Below, in pieces: positions 1 through 6,093 of a stretch of 8,652 nt of DNA. The DNA comes from Acidobacteriota bacterium. Its GTDB lineage: Bacteria; Acidobacteriota; Terriglobia; Terriglobales; Acidobacteriaceae. The stretch's first letter is position 1; the number at the start of each line of letters is the position of its first letter. The position numbers and the translations under genes are program-made. The notes beneath the pieces were generated by a model. That model was not told the origin of the DNA. It worked only from the letters and a program-made list of their open reading frames with translations, and did not search any database. The stretch covers positions 1 to 8,652 of the forward strand of contig JAJXXG010001284.1 in NCBI GenBank assembly GCA_021781255.1. The letters are read 5' to 3'.

Positions 1-132
1 CGCAATGACGCAGCATTCCAGCAGATCCGATGGACCAGCCCTGCGTGCCCGGTAAACAGCGTTTCTCCCCGAGCAGATGGCGAAGCCGCTAGTGCCCAAA
101 GACTGTTCCTACTGCGATGACAGTTCCGCAGC
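1..132. other. Non-coding edge sequence, nothing recognised
   Basis: These bases lie downstream of the HAF-repeat gene stop codon. No gene, RNA or convincing terminator was seen. A weak five-pair hairpin on the minus strand (101-125) followed by three T residues is too poor to call. Confidence 0.3.
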
Positions 133-1026
133 TTATTCTTCGTAGTTTTTTGCATCGGCAATAAAGCCGTGCGAGGTGTTGTTTGCATCACCGAAGACGC
201 CAACGATTTGGCCACTGTTGTTTATGCCCAGCGCTATAGTGGCCGCAGCTCCTTCGATATCGATGGACGTGAATTTTCCGTTATGCAACAGGAAGCCATG
301 ATTGCTGCTTTTCTGGCCATATCCTCCAACCACGTCCCCGTAATCGTTAATGCCCCATGGATCAGTGAAATTGGCGTTGGGATAGCTGAAGGACGTCTCT
401 CCGGACCCGTTCAGGATGAACCCAATCAATTTGCTAGGTGCAGAGTAATACCAGCCGACAATCGTTCCGGTCGCGTTGATGCCTTGATACATCCGATACG
501 CAGGACTGATTGTCGCGAGAGCGCCGTTCTGCATGATCCATCCGTGCATTGTCCCAGGATTGTGCATGCATCCAACGATTGTGTTGCTCGAATTGATCCC
601 TTCCGGCATGAAGTTAAAGCGTCCCGGAATATCGAGGGACTGAAATGCTCCGCTGGCTGTGCGTAGAAAGCCGCGTAGCAGATTGTCCGCAACAATGCCG
701 TAGAAGCCCACAACGTTACCATTTTGATCAATGCCCGCGGCTTCAGTCCACATAGCGTTCGGGTAATCGAAGCTCAGGCGGTAGTTGTTGCCATCGTAAA
801 GAAAACCGTGCTCGGCGCCATCGCTACTCCAATAAGAACCCACCATTAAGCCCTTGTCGTTGATTCCCTTGATGAAAGTGCCCATTGCGCCTGGATAGTC
901 GAATGTTATTGTTTGCGCGGCGGCTACCACGGTGAGCACAAGCGCCAGCAAAGGAAACACGAGGAGCGTGCCTGCACGAGCTACCAGCGTACTTACCTGT
1001 TGAGTGAGTCTCCTTGAGATCTTCAT
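133..1026 (-). CDS. Secreted HAF-type repeat protein, function unknown
   Basis: The 297-residue product begins with a basic stretch (MKISRR) and a hydrophobic core at residues 18-35, then VVAAA|Q, a good signal peptidase I site after residue 37, so the protein is probably exported. The rest is six tandem repeats, roughly at residues 42-85, 86-130, 131-172, 173-212, 213-254 and 255-290. Each carries a version of 'F-D-Y-P-x-A', then 'G-I-N-x-x-G-x-I-V-G', then 'H-G-F-L' and a short strand ending near T/Q-S. This pattern matches the HAF-type extracellular repeats often seen in acidobacterial and proteobacterial secreted proteins; such units are thought to form beta strands, possibly a propeller or solenoid. 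No catalytic motif is visible. The ATG at 1026 is supported by a near-perfect Shine-Dalgarno sequence. It is divergent from the membrane regulator at 1256, which could control it (inference). The family call is fairly secure; the function is unknown. Confidence 0.85.
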   Translation of the reverse strand: MKISRRLTQQVSTLVARAGTLLVFPLLALVLTVVAAAQTITFDYPGAMGTFIKGINDKGLMVGSYWSSDGAEHGFLYDGNNYRLSFDYPNAMWTEAAGIDQNGNVVGFYGIVADNLLRGFLRTASGAFQSLDIPGRFNFMPEGINSSNTIVGCMHNPGTMHGWIMQNGALATISPAYRMYQGINATGTIVGWYYSAPSKLIGFILNGSGETSFSYPNANFTDPWGINDYGDVVGGYGQKSSNHGFLLHNGKFTSIDIEGAAATIALGINNSGQIVGVFGDANNTSHGFIADAKNYEE

Positions 1027-1255
1027 TCCTTCCTCCTACTCAGATTGGCTTGTATTCGGCGTCAGAAGACAGCGAACGCCGCGGACTATGAGGCAGCGGA
1101 ACTGGAAAATCAATGGATGACTCGGCATTTGTAGGTGATCGCGTAGGTTGTTGTAGAAATTGGAGTTAAATTTCCATGTCTATAAACCCGGAAACAGGCT
1201 TATACTCTCTGCCGCAATCATCCCAGCCATGGTGACGGTTTAAGGGGGCAGCAAG
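1027..1255. promoter_or_regulatory. Divergent intergenic region, promoters not resolved
   Basis: These 229 bases separate two divergent genes and must hold promoters for both. On the plus strand TATACT at 1201-1206 and TATAAA at 1181-1186 are AT-rich -10-like words in a relatively AT-rich patch (about 1151-1206), but neither has a convincing -35 at 16-18 bp. No clear sigma-70 promoter was found for the minus-strand gene. AAGGGGG at 1242-1247 is a plausible ribosome binding site for the ATG at 1256. No RNA gene or long dyad was noticed. Confidence 0.4.
1031..1037 (-). promoter_or_regulatory. Shine-Dalgarno site of the HAF-repeat gene
   Basis: On the minus strand this reads AGGAGGA, four bases upstream of the ATG whose complement lies at 1024-1026. 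It is the strongest ribosome binding site in the window and fixes the start of the secreted repeat protein. Confidence 0.75.
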
Positions 1256-3511
1256 ATGCTCCGCTTTGGCGTCTTTGAATTGGATCGAAAAACCGGAGAG
1301 CTGAGTAAGTCCGGACACAGGGTTGCGCTGCGGCCACAGGCTGCCCGGGTTCTAGCAATTCTGGCAGAGCGGCCTGACGAGCTGGTAACCCGCGAACAGC
1401 TGAGAGAGTGCATCTGGGGTTCGGATATCTCCGTCGATTTTGAGCACGGACTCAACCAGTGCATCCGGCAGATCCGGCTGGCGCTGGAGGATGACGCCGA
1501 AACTCCGCGCTACGTGGAGACGCTGCCCAGGCTGGGCTATCGCTTTATCGCGCCGCTGCGGGAAAACAAGGCACTTGCAACGAGCGGCACACACGCGGTA
1601 GCCTCCTTGCCGGATTTGCTTGCTCCGCCGGCGGCGCATACAGGCGCGGAACTTGCGGCCCTAACGCCGGGCTCTCGGCGTATGTTCCGGTGGCTTGCAA
1701 TCGCGGCAATGGCGGCAGTCGCTGGCGTTGCTGGGGTGGTCACGTCTTCTCATTCCGTAAAGCGGACGCCGAGAGGATTGCCTGCGCCCAGCCTGACGCG
1801 TCTAACGTGGGATTCCGGGCTCACCACCGATCCTGCACTGTCGCCGGATGGCAACCTTCTGGCCTATGTCTCAGACCAGAACGAAGAAGGACATCTGGAT
1901 GTTTATGTGCGCCGAGTAGGCGGAGGGGATCCGCTGCGACTCACATTCGGATCGGGCGATAAGCGCGCTCCGGTATTTTCGCCGGATGGCGGCATCATTG
2001 CCTTCAACGTGGATGACGACGACGGAATCTACATTGTCCCGGCACTCGGCGGAAAGGCAAGGAAGCTTGTATCGAAAGGCAACAGCCCGCAATTCTCGCC
2101 GGATGGCAACTGGGTAGCATTTTCAGTGGGAGATATGTCGGGAGTAAACCTGAATACCGACCGCGGAGACAGCATGTACGTCGTCGCCGTCGGCGGAGGA
2201 GTGCCACGGCAGATACGCTCGGACTTCATTGGCGCCACCCACCCGTTGTGGTCTCCCGATGGAAAGTACCTGCTGTTTCTTGGGAATCCGAACAACGACG
2301 ATGCCCCGGAAAAATCAGTGGACTGGTGGGTGACTCCGCTAAGCGGCGGTGCAGCCGTGAAGACAGGCGTATTGGACGCCACGCGCGCGGCCGGACTTAC
2401 GAGCGAGTCTCAGGCATATCCGTGGGCGATTGTGCCTGCGGCCTGGGATGCGAACGGCAATTGGATACTCTTCTCCGCGCGGTCGGGTGACAGCATAAAT
2501 CTGTGGCGGGTGCAGATCGCTCCCACAACATTCCAACTAGCAGGCCGGCCGCAGCAGCTGACCTCCGGCCCTGCACGCGAAGAATACCCTTCGCTGGTTT
2601 CCCGGCCGGATGGCAGCATGCGAATTGCCTTCGCGAGCCTGTTGCAGGAGCTTTCCGCCTGGAGCCTGCCCATCAAGCCGAACGAAGGCAAGGTAACCGG
2701 TGCGCCGCAACAGTGGACACGCGACGAGGTGGGCGACTTTATGCCAAATGTGTCGCGCGATGGCGCCAGGCTCACCTTCATCTCTACCAGGCCGGGCGAT
2801 CAGGAGGTCTGGGTAAAGGACCTTCAAACCAGTACTGCATCTGCGCTTACCACGACACATACGCTGAAATATGAACCAACCTTCAGCCCGGATGGATCGT
2901 GGATCAGTTTCAGCGAGATACCCAAATGGGATATTTACATCGTGCCCAGTACGGGTGGAGTACAGGAGATGGTGTGTGCCGGTTGCGGCGAGGCCACGGA
3001 CTGGTCAGCGGATGGCAAGCGCCTGCTTGGCAATACCCTGGACGGGCGCGCATGGATGCTGGATTTGTCTTCGAAACACAGGACAGACCTGCTTTCAACT
3101 CGCCAATGGATCGCAACCGATTCCTTTGCGCCCGATAACCGCTGGTTCACTTTCCAGAGCGTGGGGTCGGGCCTTTTTCATGCATTCATTGCCCCGGTCA
3201 GTGCAACACCAGTGCCGGAAAGCAAATGGATCGGCATCCTCGACGGAGAAGTCGAAGCTTGGTCGCCCGATGGCAACCTTGTCTATGGCACATCGAAGCA
3301 GGACGGCCACGAATGCATCTGGGCACAGCGTCTTGACCCGGTTACCAAAAGACTCGTCGGAAGTCCGTTTGCCGTGTTCCATTCCCACGACGCTCGGCTG
3401 TCACTCGCCAACCAGACAGAGACCACGCTTGCCATCGCCAAAAACAGGCTTGTATTCAGCATGGGCGAGCGCACAGGCAACATCTGGATGGCCGAATGGA
3501 AAGCTCCGTAA
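1256..3511 (+). CDS. Membrane-anchored winged-helix regulator with TolB-like WD40 propeller
   Basis: This 751-residue product has three parts. Residues 2-101 form an OmpR/ToxR/CadC-type winged helix (Trans_reg_C): FGVFELD at the first strands, LRPQAARVLAILAERP, a recognition-helix region around residues 60-78, and the diagnostic wing ending GYRFIAP at 94-100. A linker leads to one membrane helix at about 143-163. The remainder is a beta propeller of TolB/PD40 type, with 'SPDG' or close variants near residues 196, 242, 281, 333, 451, 500, 544, 584, 625 and 670. By analogy with CadC and ToxR, the head would bind DNA in the cytoplasm while the propeller senses something in the periplasm. There is no receiver domain and no kinase nearby, so it is a one-component regulator. 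A C-x-x-C pair at 574/577 in the propeller could form a disulfide. The start has AAGGGGG upstream and gives a complete winged helix. The divergent HAF-repeat gene is the nearest candidate target (inference). The ligand is unknown. Confidence 0.9.
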   Translation: MLRFGVFELDRKTGELSKSGHRVALRPQAARVLAILAERPDELVTREQLRECIWGSDISVDFEHGLNQCIRQIRLALEDDAETPRYVETLPRLGYRFIAPLRENKALATSGTHAVASLPDLLAPPAAHTGAELAALTPGSRRMFRWLAIAAMAAVAGVAGVVTSSHSVKRTPRGLPAPSLTRLTWDSGLTTDPALSPDGNLLAYVSDQNEEGHLDVYVRRVGGGDPLRLTFGSGDKRAPVFSPDGGIIAFNVDDDDGIYIVPALGGKARKLVSKGNSPQFSPDGNWVAFSVGDMSGVNLNTDRGDSMYVVAVGGGVPRQIRSDFIGATHPLWSPDGKYLLFLGNPNNDDAPEKSVDWWVTPLSGGAAVKTGVLDATRAAGLTSESQAYPWAIVPAAWDANGNWILFSARSGDSINLWRVQIAPTTFQLAGRPQQLTSGPAREEYPSLVSRPDGSMRIAFASLLQELSAWSLPIKPNEGKVTGAPQQWTRDEVGDFMPNVSRDGARLTFISTRPGDQEVWVKDLQTSTASALTTTHTLKYEPTFSPDGSWISFSEIPKWDIYIVPSTGGVQEMVCAGCGEATDWSADGKRLLGNTLDGRAWMLDLSSKHRTDLLSTRQWIATDSFAPDNRWFTFQSVGSGLFHAFIAPVSATPVPESKWIGILDGEVEAWSPDGNLVYGTSKQDGHECIWAQRLDPVTKRLVGSPFAVFHSHDARLSLANQTETTLAIAKNRLVFSMGERTGNIWMAEWKAP

Positions 3512-3520
3512 GCACGCATG

Positions 3521-3557
3521 GCAAGCGGTCCGAGCGCGCTCCATTGCGACTGCTTGC
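3521..3557 (+). terminator. Stem-loop after the regulator gene, possible U-tract-less terminator
   Basis: The arms at 3521-3530 (GCAAGCGGTC) and 3548-3557 (GACTGCTTGC) pair over 10 positions, with one G-U pair in the plus-strand RNA. The 17-base loop contains GAGCGCGCTC at 3532-3541, itself a perfect palindrome. The hairpin begins ten bases after the stop codon of the winged-helix/propeller gene, inside the 98-bp gap between convergent genes. No T-run follows on either strand, so it is not a standard intrinsic terminator. It could still stabilise the mRNA 3' end or end transcription in a less canonical way. Confidence 0.4.
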
Positions 3558-3609
3558 TGAATAGAAGGCCCATCTCGCAACAAAAGTTCATGCGGGAACG
3601 GGCAGGCAG

Positions 3610-4236
3610 CTATTCCGAAATGGGCGCCTTCAGAAAAATGTCGAAGGCCGTATCAAGCTGCCGGAGGGCTGCGTCGCGGCTGAGATGGTAGACGCGCGCG
3701 TGATTAATCAGCATCACCGTAGTGCCGTGCAGAACAGCAAAGATCTGGTGCAAGCGTTCCTCGACGAGACATTCCGGAGTGTGGCGCGGAAGAGCGAGCC
3801 TGAGGTTCTGGCGAAAATACGCAATAGCGGAGCTCGCCGCATCGTTGCGCATTTCCTGTGCCTGCGCGTCAATCGCTGGCACTAGAAATGTGAGCCTGTA
3901 GTGGTGCGGATTCCTGGCTGAGAGCAGAACAAAATGCCGCAAAGCCAGTCGCAGCCGCTCCCGGGGGTCGGGGAGATGATCGAATCGTTCATGCACCTGG
4001 ATCGTAAACTGCCGATAGAGTTCCGTGCAGAGATGGCGAATCAGCGATTCCTTGTCCGGGAAATGCCGATACATCGCCATCTGCGAGCAACCCACTTCAT
4101 CGGCAATGCGGCGGATGGACACGCTGTCATAGCCTTCCTTGCCGAACAGTCTGCTGGCAGCGTCCAGCAGCCGCGAACGCAGGTCTTCCCCGGCCTTGAA
4201 TTTCCTTTTCTCCTCCGCGATTTCAGTCTCGGTCAT
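3610..4236 (-). CDS. TetR/AcrR-family repressor of the efflux operon
   Basis: The 208-residue protein has the TetR plan. The N-terminal helical domain includes LLDAASRLFGKEGYDSVSIR at 23-42 and a helix-turn-helix at about 39-60 whose end, MAMYRHFPDKESL, is the usual TetR signature. A longer all-helical C-terminal part, presumably for ligand binding and dimer formation, contains ARNPHHYRLTFLVP at about residues 107-120. The length is typical for the family. The ATG at 4236 has GAGGAAG upstream. It is divergent from the pump operon with only 53 bp between start codons, the classic layout of a local repressor, and a dyad in that gap is a likely binding site. The inference is that a pump substrate releases the repressor and switches on both the operon and its own gene. 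Family assignment is firm; target and ligand are inferred. Confidence 0.92.
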   Translation of the reverse strand: MTETEIAEEKRKFKAGEDLRSRLLDAASRLFGKEGYDSVSIRRIADEVGCSQMAMYRHFPDKESLIRHLCTELYRQFTIQVHERFDHLPDPRERLRLALRHFVLLSARNPHHYRLTFLVPAIDAQAQEMRNDAASSAIAYFRQNLRLALPRHTPECLVEERLHQIFAVLHGTTVMLINHARVYHLSRDAALRQLDTAFDIFLKAPISE

Positions 4237-4240
4237 CCCG

Positions 4241-4247
4241 CTTCCTC
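4241..4247 (-). promoter_or_regulatory. Shine-Dalgarno site of the TetR gene
   Basis: On the minus strand it reads GAGGAAG, four bases before the first coding base at 4236. It supports that ATG as the true start, in contrast to the divergent outer-membrane-factor gene, which lacks such a site. Confidence 0.6.
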
Positions 4248-4256
4248 ATCACATTT

Positions 4257-4280
4257 GTATTCTATGTACACTTAGTATAC
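4257..4280. promoter_or_regulatory. Imperfect 24-bp dyad, probable TetR operator
   Basis: The left arm GTATnCTAnGT and right arm ACnTAGnATAC pair at 9 of 12 positions around a centre between 4268 and 4269. Mismatches fall at 4261/4276, 4265/4272 and the central pair. The dyad overlaps the best promoter for the repressor gene (its -10 lies inside) and a -10-like word for the pump operon. Size, symmetry and location fit a TetR-family operator that represses both directions. Binding by the adjacent repressor is inference. Confidence 0.6.
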
Positions 4281-4288
4281 ACTGTAAA
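4259..4288 (-). promoter_or_regulatory. Sigma-70-like promoter of the TetR gene
   Basis: On the minus strand TTTACA (4283-4288) serves as -35 and TAGAAT (4259-4264) as -10, each five of six to consensus, with an 18-bp spacer. Transcription would begin near 4252, leaving a short leader that contains the GAGGAAG ribosome binding site. The dyad at 4257-4280 covers the -10 and most of the spacer, as expected for autorepression. Confidence 0.5.
4276..4281 (+). promoter_or_regulatory. Candidate -10 element of the efflux operon
   Basis: TATACA lies 8 bases before the ATG at 4290, so a start site 7-9 bases downstream of it would fall at about 4288-4290, on or next to the start codon. The -35 side is weak: TTTGTA at 4254-4259 gives a 16-bp spacer. 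No Shine-Dalgarno sequence precedes the ATG, which is consistent with a leaderless or near-leaderless transcript. The dyad covers the left part of the element. Confidence 0.35.
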
Positions 4289-4289
4289 C

Positions 4290-5795
4290 ATGAAGACGAT
4301 GTACATCCACAAGCACGCCTCTTCGCGATTCCCGTGGATGGAAGGTCTCTTGCTCCTGGGCGCATGTCTGATGCAACCAATTCCTGCCAGTGCTCAATGC
4401 GCCGGGGTTGTCACCGATCTTGCAAGCGCGGCCGCCTGCACTGGCCGCCTCACAAACTCCAAAGCACTGATTGAAGTCGACCCGGCAAAGACCTACACGC
4501 TGGACGAACTCATTGATATTGCGGAGAGCAACAATCCGCGCACCAGAATTGCATGGGAGCAGGCAAAGCAGGCTGCCGAGAAAGCCGGGATCGCGCGAAG
4601 CGATTATTATCCGCAGTTGGCAGGCTTCGCACTGTTCGGCAACCAGAAGTTTATCGTTCCTTTTCCCAGGCCGTACGCGCCGCATGGCTATACGATGGTC
4701 GAGAATCCCTTTACGGATGACGGGCTGGCGCTGAGCTACACCATCTTTGACTTTGGCAGGCGGCGAGCACAGTTGGAAACGAGCAAGGCGCAGCAACTGG
4801 CCGCCGCCGCGAGCTTTCAGCGCGCGAACCAGGATGTGGCGTACACCGTCATCGTCGCCTACTATCGGCTGATTACGGCTCAAGAGCGGCTGGAAGCCAT
4901 TCGGCAAACTCTGAAGACCGCACAGACAACGCAGGCGGCTGCGGAGGCACAGCTAGCCAACGGGCGCTCCACGCTGCCCGATGTATTGAATGCAAGGGCA
5001 GGCACCGCGCGCGCTGAGTACGATCTGGAGTCGAGCCTTGGCGACGATGCGGCCGCGCGTGTTCAACTGCGCGAGGTGCTTGGCGCCGAGCCTTCCGATG
5101 CAATCATAGTAAAGGAACCGTCAACACTGCCGAATGCGCAGGAGGTTTCCGCATCGGCACAGGCGCTGGTTGAGAAGGCACTGACGGAGCGGCCGGATCT
5201 CGCCTCGTTCGCCGAAAGACTCAAAGCATCCCAGCAGGAACTGAAGGCAGCGCGTGCTTCGTATTTGCCGACTGTTGACTTTACCGGCAAAGGCTCTGTG
5301 CAGTCGATCTGGCCAACGGTCAGCAAGGAGTACGGCTCCAGCCTGGCCGACACAACACAGTTTGTGTGGGATGCGAGCCTGAACATTCATTGGAATTTCT
5401 TCGATGGCGGACGGCGGCGCAGTGAAACCATTGCGCGCGCATCTGAGCAGCGTGAAGCTGCCGAGGACCTGAGAGAGAAGCGCGACAGTGTCACGCGTGA
5501 GGCGTGGACGGCATATTTGCAGTTCCGGACGGCGACCCGTCAGGAACAGGCTGCGGAGACGCTTCTGAAGGCGGCCACAACCTCGTACGATGCCTCGCTC
5601 GATGCCTACGGATACGGCGTGAAGAACCTGATCGATCTCGTAAATGCGCAATCGCAGCTGGCCGAGGCTCGACTGGCTGCCGTGCAGGCGCGATCCGCGG
5701 TTCTGACCAGCGCAGCGAATGTAGGCTACACGACGGGCGAGTTGCTCCGAAACAAACCAGCAGATGCGTCGCAAGCTGCTCCTGCACATCCATAA
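4290..5795 (+). CDS. TolC/MdtP-type outer membrane efflux protein
   Basis: The 501-residue product would form the trimeric outer membrane channel and periplasmic tunnel of a tripartite pump. After a signal sequence (hydrophobic core about residues 18-30) there are two OEP repeats, as in TolC/OprM. The first begins near YTLDELIDIAESNNP at 69-83 and holds the barrel stretch LSYTIFDFGRRRAQ at 148-161. The second begins near ALTERPDLASFAERL at 297-311 and holds the matching LNIHWNFFDGGRRRSE at 364-379. Long Ala/Gln-rich helices (about 160-260 and 380-480) follow each barrel part. The end of the signal is ambiguous: PASA|Q after residue 35 suits signal peptidase I, while LGAC at 23-26 resembles a lipobox, as in OprM-type lipoproteins. 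The ATG at 4290 has no ribosome binding site; a second in-frame ATG at 4299 is possible. It is first in the operon, 13 bases before the YtcA gene. Confidence 0.93.
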   Translation: MKTMYIHKHASSRFPWMEGLLLLGACLMQPIPASAQCAGVVTDLASAAACTGRLTNSKALIEVDPAKTYTLDELIDIAESNNPRTRIAWEQAKQAAEKAGIARSDYYPQLAGFALFGNQKFIVPFPRPYAPHGYTMVENPFTDDGLALSYTIFDFGRRRAQLETSKAQQLAAAASFQRANQDVAYTVIVAYYRLITAQERLEAIRQTLKTAQTTQAAAEAQLANGRSTLPDVLNARAGTARAEYDLESSLGDDAAARVQLREVLGAEPSDAIIVKEPSTLPNAQEVSASAQALVEKALTERPDLASFAERLKASQQELKAARASYLPTVDFTGKGSVQSIWPTVSKEYGSSLADTTQFVWDASLNIHWNFFDGGRRRSETIARASEQREAAEDLREKRDSVTREAWTAYLQFRTATRQEQAAETLLKAATTSYDASLDAYGYGVKNLIDLVNAQSQLAEARLAAVQARSAVLTSAANVGYTTGELLRNKPADASQAAPAHP

Positions 5796-5808
5796 AGGCA
5801 TTGACGAG

Positions 5809-6078
5809 ATGAGTATGTTTCGTAAAATCCCGCAGGCAATTGCAGCGACTGCATTATTGCTGCCGGGCGGCTGTTCGCGTGCACCCATGATGGACATGGA
5901 CGGTTCCTTCCTGCCGTCATGGATGTTTTGCCTGCTGGCCGGAATTCTTGCCGCCGGCATCACATATTGGCAACTCGTGCGACGCAGGCTGCAACATCGC
6001 GTCATGCCCGAGGTCATCTTTTATCCCAGCCTGGTTGTGGCTGTGGCATGCCTGTTGTGGCTCGTGTTCTTTCGATAG
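5809..6078 (+). CDS. ytcA: YtcA-family small membrane lipoprotein
   Basis: This is an 89-residue product from the ATG at 5809. The signal MSMFRKIPQAIAATALLLPGGC places a cysteine at residue 22 in a weak lipobox (L-P-G-G-C, with proline at the usual leucine position). The sequence then resembles E. coli YtcA as I remember it: C-S-x-x-P, a short stretch ending in P-S-W-M/F-F-C, a membrane helix at about 40-56, an Arg-rich turn (RRRLQHR) and a second helix at about 68-88 ending W-L-V-F-F. The function of YtcA is unknown, but in E. coli it neighbours mdtNOP, the same set of partners as here. An upstream in-frame ATG at 5764 would overlap the TolC gene by 32 bases and put a charged stretch before the signal, so 5809 is preferred. 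It sits where related FUSC operons carry a DUF1656/AaeX gene, and both are small two-helix proteins. Confidence 0.8.
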   Translation: MSMFRKIPQAIAATALLLPGGCSRAPMMDMDGSFLPSWMFCLLAGILAAGITYWQLVRRRLQHRVMPEVIFYPSLVVAVACLLWLVFFR

Positions 6079-6093
6079 AAGTGAGGTAAAGCT

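Noticed and set aside
101..125. Weak hairpin downstream of the HAF-repeat gene followed by TTT on the minus strand
   Set aside because: Only about five contiguous pairs form with an 11-13-base loop and a T-run of three; this is within chance expectation.
169..666. 165-codon plus-strand frame antisense to the HAF-repeat gene
   Set aside because: The minus-strand frame has a signal peptide, a strong ribosome binding site and six repeats; the plus-strand translation has none of these.
1229..1243. Four-codon ATG...TAA mini-frame just before the regulator's ribosome binding site
   Set aside because: It has no ribosome binding site and is too short to support as a leader peptide.
1840..2111. Recurrent DNA word like TCGCCGGATGGC in the regulator gene
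   Set aside because: It encodes the repeated S-P-D-G motif of the propeller blades in the same reading frame, so it reflects protein repeats rather than a DNA repeat or binding site.
2871..3560. 229-codon plus-strand frame overlapping the end of the propeller gene
   Set aside because: It lies in another frame within the propeller coding sequence. The translation is Arg/Ser/Pro-rich without motifs, while the propeller frame continues with SPDG repeats.
5764..5808. Longer N-terminus for the YtcA gene
   Set aside because: Starting at 5764 would overlap the TolC-like gene and displace the lipoprotein signal from the N-terminus. The ATG at 5809 gives a compact signal and normal spacing.
5121..6017. 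298-codon open frame on the minus strand across the TolC-like and YtcA genes
   Set aside because: It is antisense to two confidently recognised genes. The translation is rich in Arg, Cys and Ser with no domain signature, as expected of a shadow frame in GC-rich DNA.
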